Below are positions 5,972 through 8,204 of a DNA stretch of 8,204 bases, in pieces. This DNA comes from JBEKJU01 sp050011095 (GTDB lineage Bacteria > Desulfobacterota > Syntrophorhabdia > Syntrophorhabdales > WCHB1-27): NCBI GenBank assembly GCA_050011095.1, contig JBEKJU010000382.1, positions 1 through 8,204 on the forward strand, in the 5' to 3' direction. The notes under the pieces were generated by a model that made no database searches, was not told the origin of the DNA, and worked only from the letters and a program-made list of their open reading frames with translations. A program made the translations under genes and the position numbers. How positions within the stretch are numbered: position 1 is the first letter of the stretch; every line of letters starts with the position of its first letter.

Positions 5972-6805
5972 GTGAGCGCGCCTTTCGCCGGTAATGGCGA
6001 AGCGCAGACTTCCGCCAATTACATAGCGTTACCGAATCGCCGAGGTCGTGTGTATCAGAAGAAGAAGGTAGTTGTCGTGATGCCGGCATATAATGCCGAG
6101 GCGACCCTGCTCCAAACGCATGGCGAGGTACTGGCGCAGGATTATGTCGATCTAATCATCGTGGTCGATGATGCGAGCAAGGACGGGACGTCGAGGCTTG
6201 CGCAGGGCCTTCCCAAGACCAGGGTTTTCGCGCATGGATCAAACCTCGGCTACGGCGGCAATCAAAAGACCTGCTACCGCCAGGCCCTCCTGGAAGGCGG
6301 TGACATCATTATCATGGTGCACCCCGATTACCAGTACACGCCGCAGCTTATCCCCGCGTTCGTCTCCATGATCGGCAACGGACTGTACCATTTCGTGATA
6401 GGATCGAGGATCCTGGGTGGCTACGCCCTCAAGGGGGGAATGCCGCTCTACAAGTACCTCTCCAACCGGGCATTGACCTTTGCGGAAAACCTTCTTACGG
6501 GCGCCAAGCTCTCCGAATATCACACGGGCTATCGCGCCTTTTCACGCGAGCTGCTCGAGCGGGTGCCTTTCGAGCGGAATTCCGACGACTTCATCTTCGA
6601 CAATCAGATGATCGCCCAGATACTCTGGCTAGGCTATACCGTAGCCGAAGTCAGTTGCCCCACCAAGTATTTCGCGGAGGCCTCGTCCATCAACTTTTTC
6701 CGCAGCCTCCGGTACGGGTTTGGCTGCCTGGCGACAGGGCTCGCCTACCGGCTGGCAAAAATGGGTCTGATCCGGCCCGGTCTTTTTCAGGGCAGGGAAG
6801 GATGA
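5972..6805 (+). CDS. Family 2 glycosyltransferase, DPM1-like (putative polyprenyl-phosphate sugar synthase)
   Basis: A 277-residue GT-A fold enzyme. The catalytic domain starts near residue 32 with KKVVVVMPAYNAEATL. DLIIVVDDASKDGT (60-73) contains the nucleotide-binding Asp66-Asp67. HGSNLGYGGNQ (88-98) matches the DPM-type N-x-G-x-G-x segment. IIMVHPDYQYTP (113-124) supplies the metal-binding acidic motif (Asp119). EYHTGYRAF (182-190) matches the D-x-x-(S/T)-G-(F/Y)-R motif of dolichyl-phosphate mannose synthase relatives, with Glu at the first position. These enzymes load a sugar from a nucleotide donor onto a polyprenyl phosphate at the inner face of the membrane. No strong membrane segment follows; residues 241-265 look amphipathic and may dock on the bilayer. 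The GTG start is supported by AAGAGGA (5958-5964), 7 bases upstream. The first ~30 residues are not conserved-looking. It is probably cotranscribed with the VTT gene. Sugar and lipid are not deducible. Confidence 0.85.
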   Translation: MSAPFAGNGEAQTSANYIALPNRRGRVYQKKKVVVVMPAYNAEATLLQTHGEVLAQDYVDLIIVVDDASKDGTSRLAQGLPKTRVFAHGSNLGYGGNQKTCYRQALLEGGDIIIMVHPDYQYTPQLIPAFVSMIGNGLYHFVIGSRILGGYALKGGMPLYKYLSNRALTFAENLLTGAKLSEYHTGYRAFSRELLERVPFERNSDDFIFDNQMIAQILWLGYTVAEVSCPTKYFAEASSINFFRSLRYGFGCLATGLAYRLAKMGLIRPGLFQGREG

Positions 6806-6825
6806 GACGCGTCTCGCACGCATGA
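6802..6825 (+). CDS. Seven-codon bridging ORF between the GT2 and VTT genes
   Basis: ATG at 6802-6804 overlaps the GT2 stop TGA (6803-6805), and the mini-ORF's own TGA (6823-6825) overlaps the VTT start ATG (6822-6824), an ATGA junction at both ends. It would encode MRRVSHA. AGGGAAGG directly upstream could serve it, whereas the VTT ATG has no ribosome site of its own at normal spacing. It may pass ribosomes from GT2 to VTT by termination-reinitiation. It may also be chance. Confidence 0.3.
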   Translation: MRRVSHA

Positions 6826-7502
6826 GGCCGTGGGTAAAACAACTTCTGCTGCTCTTCCTGCTGATCGCTATCGCGGCGGCAATACGTCTTTCCGGTCTCA
6901 ACGCCTACGTGACGTTCGAAAGCCTCAAGGAGCATCGCGCCCTTCTCGAAGCGACGGTGGCCACGCACTACGCGCTGTCCGTGCTGCTCTATATACTTCT
7001 CTACATGCTGACGGCCCTCGCCATTCCTGCCGCCTTGATCCTCGCCGTCGCGGGGGGCGTTCTGTTTCGCACCTTTCCGGGGGTGATTTACGCGACGGTC
7101 GGCGCCACGGCAGGAGGGCTCGTGGCTTTTCTCCTTGCCCGTTATCTCCTGGGCAACCGGCTGCAGGCCAGGTTCGACGCGCAGCTTACGCAGTTCAACC
7201 GGGGGCTTGCGCGGCACGGTCACCTGTACGTGGTGACCGGCCGGCTTATCCCGGTCCTTCCCTTCTTTCTGGTCAGTTATCTATGCGGCCTTACCCGGCT
7301 GCCCCTGTGGACATTTGCCTGGGCCACGGCCGCGGGCGTCTTTCCCGCATCCCTGGTCTATACCTTTGCAGGAACGCAGATAGGCGGCATTTCGTCGCTG
7401 AACGACCTCGCCTCGCCCCGGCTGTTCCTCTCTTTTCTGCTCCTCGCCTTCCTGGCTCTTCTTCCCGTCATATGGAAGAGGCTCAGGGGGCGGGGGGAAT
7501 GA
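6822..7502 (+). CDS. TVP38/TMEM64 family (VTT domain, DedA superfamily) inner-membrane protein
   Basis: A 226-residue polytopic membrane protein. Hydrophobic segments lie near 7-24, 50-75, 85-106, 136-155, 163-184 and 200-218. The core signature is present: GGVLF (78-82), then GATAGGLVAFLLARYLLG (94-111) with Arg107, and GRLIPVLPFFLVSYLCG (140-156) with Arg141, Pro144 and Pro147 in the re-entrant-loop region. The C-terminus is basic (WKRLRGRGE). VTT/DedA proteins are membrane transporters or scramblases, and some bacterial DedA members have been reported to translocate undecaprenyl phosphate; the role of the TVP38 branch is less clear. It begins 16 bases after the GT2 stop with no good ribosome site of its own, so translational coupling is likely. 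The link to lipid-carrier recycling is inference from its GT2 and GT-C neighbours. Confidence 0.88.
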   Translation: MRPWVKQLLLLFLLIAIAAAIRLSGLNAYVTFESLKEHRALLEATVATHYALSVLLYILLYMLTALAIPAALILAVAGGVLFRTFPGVIYATVGATAGGLVAFLLARYLLGNRLQARFDAQLTQFNRGLARHGHLYVVTGRLIPVLPFFLVSYLCGLTRLPLWTFAWATAAGVFPASLVYTFAGTQIGGISSLNDLASPRLFLSFLLLAFLALLPVIWKRLRGRGE

Positions 7503-7586
7503 CTTTAAGTCCAACGGGCTACCAGCTTATTCCCCGAGCCCGCAAGAAATTACGTGCAGCTTTCCCTAATGAGGAGCAGGGAGATT

Positions 7587-7688
7587 ATGAGCACCCGTTT
7601 TTCCGGTGACATGGCGTGGCGCCCAGGGGTCGATGGGTGGGGGGTTTCTTTCACGGATGGGTCTCTTCGGCCGGCGCTTTTTGCATAG
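7587..7688 (+). CDS. Possible small protein of 33 residues
   Basis: ATG at 7587 opens a 33-codon frame ending at TAG 7686-7688 (N-terminus MSTRFSGDMAW, C-terminus RPALFA). AGGAGCAGGGAG at 7572-7583 is a plausible ribosome site. The same frame is open back to 7509, with an earlier in-frame ATG at 7569 and GTG at 7554. There is no signal peptide, membrane segment or recognised family, and no promoter close by. GC-rich DNA often has such frames. Confidence 0.15.
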   Translation: MSTRFSGDMAWRPGVDGWGVSFTDGSLRPALFA

Positions 7689-7728
7689 AAGCCTTCCAAC
7701 GGAGGTTCGGGCCTTGAACTTTGCCCGG

Positions 7729-7756
7729 TATACAATTTGACCGCTTATCATGTCAA
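7729..7756 (-). promoter_or_regulatory. Possible minus-strand promoter overlapping an inverted repeat
   Basis: On the minus strand TTGACA (7751-7756) precedes TATACC (7729-7734) by 18 bases. The same DNA contains the inverted repeat TTTGAC (7736-7741), N10, GTCAAA (7752-7757), and GTCAAA again at 7761-7766. No supportable minus-strand gene lies downstream, so this may be an operator, an antisense or small-RNA promoter, or chance. Confidence 0.3.
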
Positions 7757-7784
7757 AGATGTCAAACGGATTGCGGCGGGAGGA

Positions 7785-7823
7785 CATCCCCTTACCGAGG
7801 CTTGCCGAGGGAAGGAGGGGATG
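7785..7823. repeat. Inverted repeat with 8-bp arms
   Basis: CATCCCCT (7785-7792) pairs with AGGGGATG (7816-7823) across a 23-base loop. The loop itself contains the direct repeat CCGAGG (7796-7801 region and 7805-7810). It lies 40 bases upstream of the lipoprotein promoter, with no T-tract on the plus strand. Possible roles are an extragenic repeat or a regulator site. Confidence 0.4.
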
Positions 7824-7862
7824 AATCCTTAACGGTTCGCCCCGTAAGAAAGGAATAAATGC

Positions 7863-7891
7863 TTGACGCCCCATGCCGCCGGTTGTAGAAT
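7863..7891 (+). promoter_or_regulatory. Sigma-70 promoter of the lipoprotein gene
   Basis: The -35 box TTGACG (7863-7868) and -10 box TAGAAT (7886-7891) are separated by exactly 17 bases. The start would be near 7898, giving an unusually long leader of about 150 bases before the ATG at 8050. Confidence 0.6.
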
Positions 7892-7920
7892 TCTTGCCAG
7901 GTAAGGGCATGAACCGAAGA

Positions 7921-8014
7921 CCGGGACTCGATCGGAGAGCACCCCGGCCGCAACAGCATTGTTCGACGTGAACGAAGCCGTTCGATTTTCGCCCAGAAGG
8001 GGCGTTCGCCCTTC
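7921..8014 (+). promoter_or_regulatory. Structured leader with potentially competing hairpins
   Basis: Within the predicted lipoprotein leader, CCGGG (7921-7925) can pair with CCCGG (7943-7947). GTTC (7961-7964) can pair with GAAC (7970-7973), which competes with GAACG (7970-7974) pairing to CGTTC (7979-7983). GAAGGG (7996-8001) pairs with CCCTTC (8009-8014). The layout is attenuator-like, but I recognise no riboswitch consensus; c-di-GMP and SAM classes do not match. Confidence 0.25.
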
Positions 8015-8049
8015 CGAAAGAAGTATTGACGAGACCTTCCGGAGGCAAG

Positions 8050-8204
8050 ATGAAGAAGACGAATCGAGCAAGAATCGCCCCGGTTTTGGTTTGGACGCTG
8101 CTTATTGTGGCCGCCTTTGCCTCCGGCTGCGGCCTTTCCTCGTCCTCAAGCACGTCGTCGTCCTCAAGCTCACAGGTTTCCTGGACGTGGGTCTCCGGCG
8201 GCGA
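8050..8204 (+). CDS. Lipoprotein with Ser-rich tether, N-terminal fragment (possibly kelch-repeat type)
   Basis: Only the first 51 codons are in the window; the gene runs off the right edge. GGAGG at 8041-8045 is a strong ribosome site 4 bases before the ATG. Residues 1-26 form a lipoprotein signal peptide ending in the lipobox A24-S25-G26-C27, so the mature protein should be lipidated on Cys27 and held in the inner or outer membrane. Residues 30-41 are twelve Ser/Thr residues, a flexible tether and possible O-glycosylation site. The last visible residues, VSWTWVSGG (43-51), resemble from memory the start of large beta-propeller/kelch lipoproteins of Geobacter-like and acidobacterial genomes. 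That family guess rests on nine residues and is weak; the lipoprotein call is firm. The gene has its own promoter and a long leader. Confidence 0.8.
   Translation, partial: MKKTNRARIAPVLVWTLLIVAAFASGCGLSSSSSTSSSSSSQVSWTWVSGG

Larger units (their letters stand above)
7503..7862. other. Intergenic region after the VTT gene
   Basis: About 360 bases with no recognisable gene. CGGGCT (7515-7520) and AGCCCG (7537-7542) could form a stem just after the operon, but no T-run follows. A weak small ORF lies at 7587-7688. Regulatory-looking repeats lie at 7729-7766 and a larger inverted repeat at 7785-7823. An open frame on the minus strand runs through the region and into the antisense of the lipoprotein gene; I regard it as non-coding. 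Confidence 0.5.

Noticed and set aside
7898..8049. c-di-GMP (GEMM) or SAM riboswitch in the lipoprotein leader
   Set aside because: The conserved core segments of these classes are absent.
7566..8153. 195-codon open frame on the minus strand across the last intergenic gap
   Set aside because: It overlaps the lipoprotein start in antisense and crosses its promoter and ribosome site. The product is Pro/Arg/Ser-rich, unrecognisable, and has no start context. The short promoter-like site at 7729-7756 would lie inside it, not ahead of it.

Overview
The window looks like the chromosome of a Gram-negative, GC-rich (roughly 55-60% by eye) bacterium, most likely of the Deltaproteobacteria/Desulfobacterota. 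Pointers are a periplasmic lytic-transglycosylase-like protein, an OmpA/Pal-type envelope protein, a lipoprotein start, and the polytopic GT-C plus TPR protein family that is abundant in Geobacter- and Syntrophobacter-like genomes. The taxonomic call rests on protein style only. No rRNA, tRNA, CRISPR array or complete mobile element was found.

Layout. Bases 1-429 hold no gene I can support, but contain short repeats and palindromes and a good sigma-54-like -24/-12 site at 303-318. A secreted SLT-domain protein (430-1638, +) faces a convergent OmpA/Pal-domain protein (1684-2478, -) with a Gly/His/Tyr-rich N-terminal half. The 228-bp gap 2479-2706 carries a clear sigma-70 promoter for the OmpA-like gene and three perfect palindromes or hairpins. 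A long-form serine O-acetyltransferase (2707-3675, +) follows. A GT-C-like membrane protein with five C-terminal TPRs (3836-5773, -) is divergent from a two-gene operon (+): a DPM1-like family 2 glycosyltransferase (5972-6805) and a TVP38/TMEM64 (VTT/DedA superfamily) membrane protein (6822-7502). Facing sigma-70 promoters occupy the divergent gap. After a 547-bp gap with promoter-like and hairpin-forming sequence, the start of a Ser-rich-tethered lipoprotein (8050 to the window end, +) is visible.

How the genes may work together. The two left-hand envelope proteins both have folds that act on or bind peptidoglycan. The right-hand block can be read as a polyprenyl-phosphate-sugar module: the GT2 would make a polyprenyl-phosphate sugar inside the cell, the VTT protein could return or flip lipid carrier, and the GT-C/TPR protein could transfer the sugar to periplasmic acceptors. 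The neighbouring lipoprotein has a Ser/Thr tract just after its lipobox, the kind of segment such enzymes modify elsewhere. This functional linkage is inference from family knowledge and gene order; nothing in the sequence proves it.
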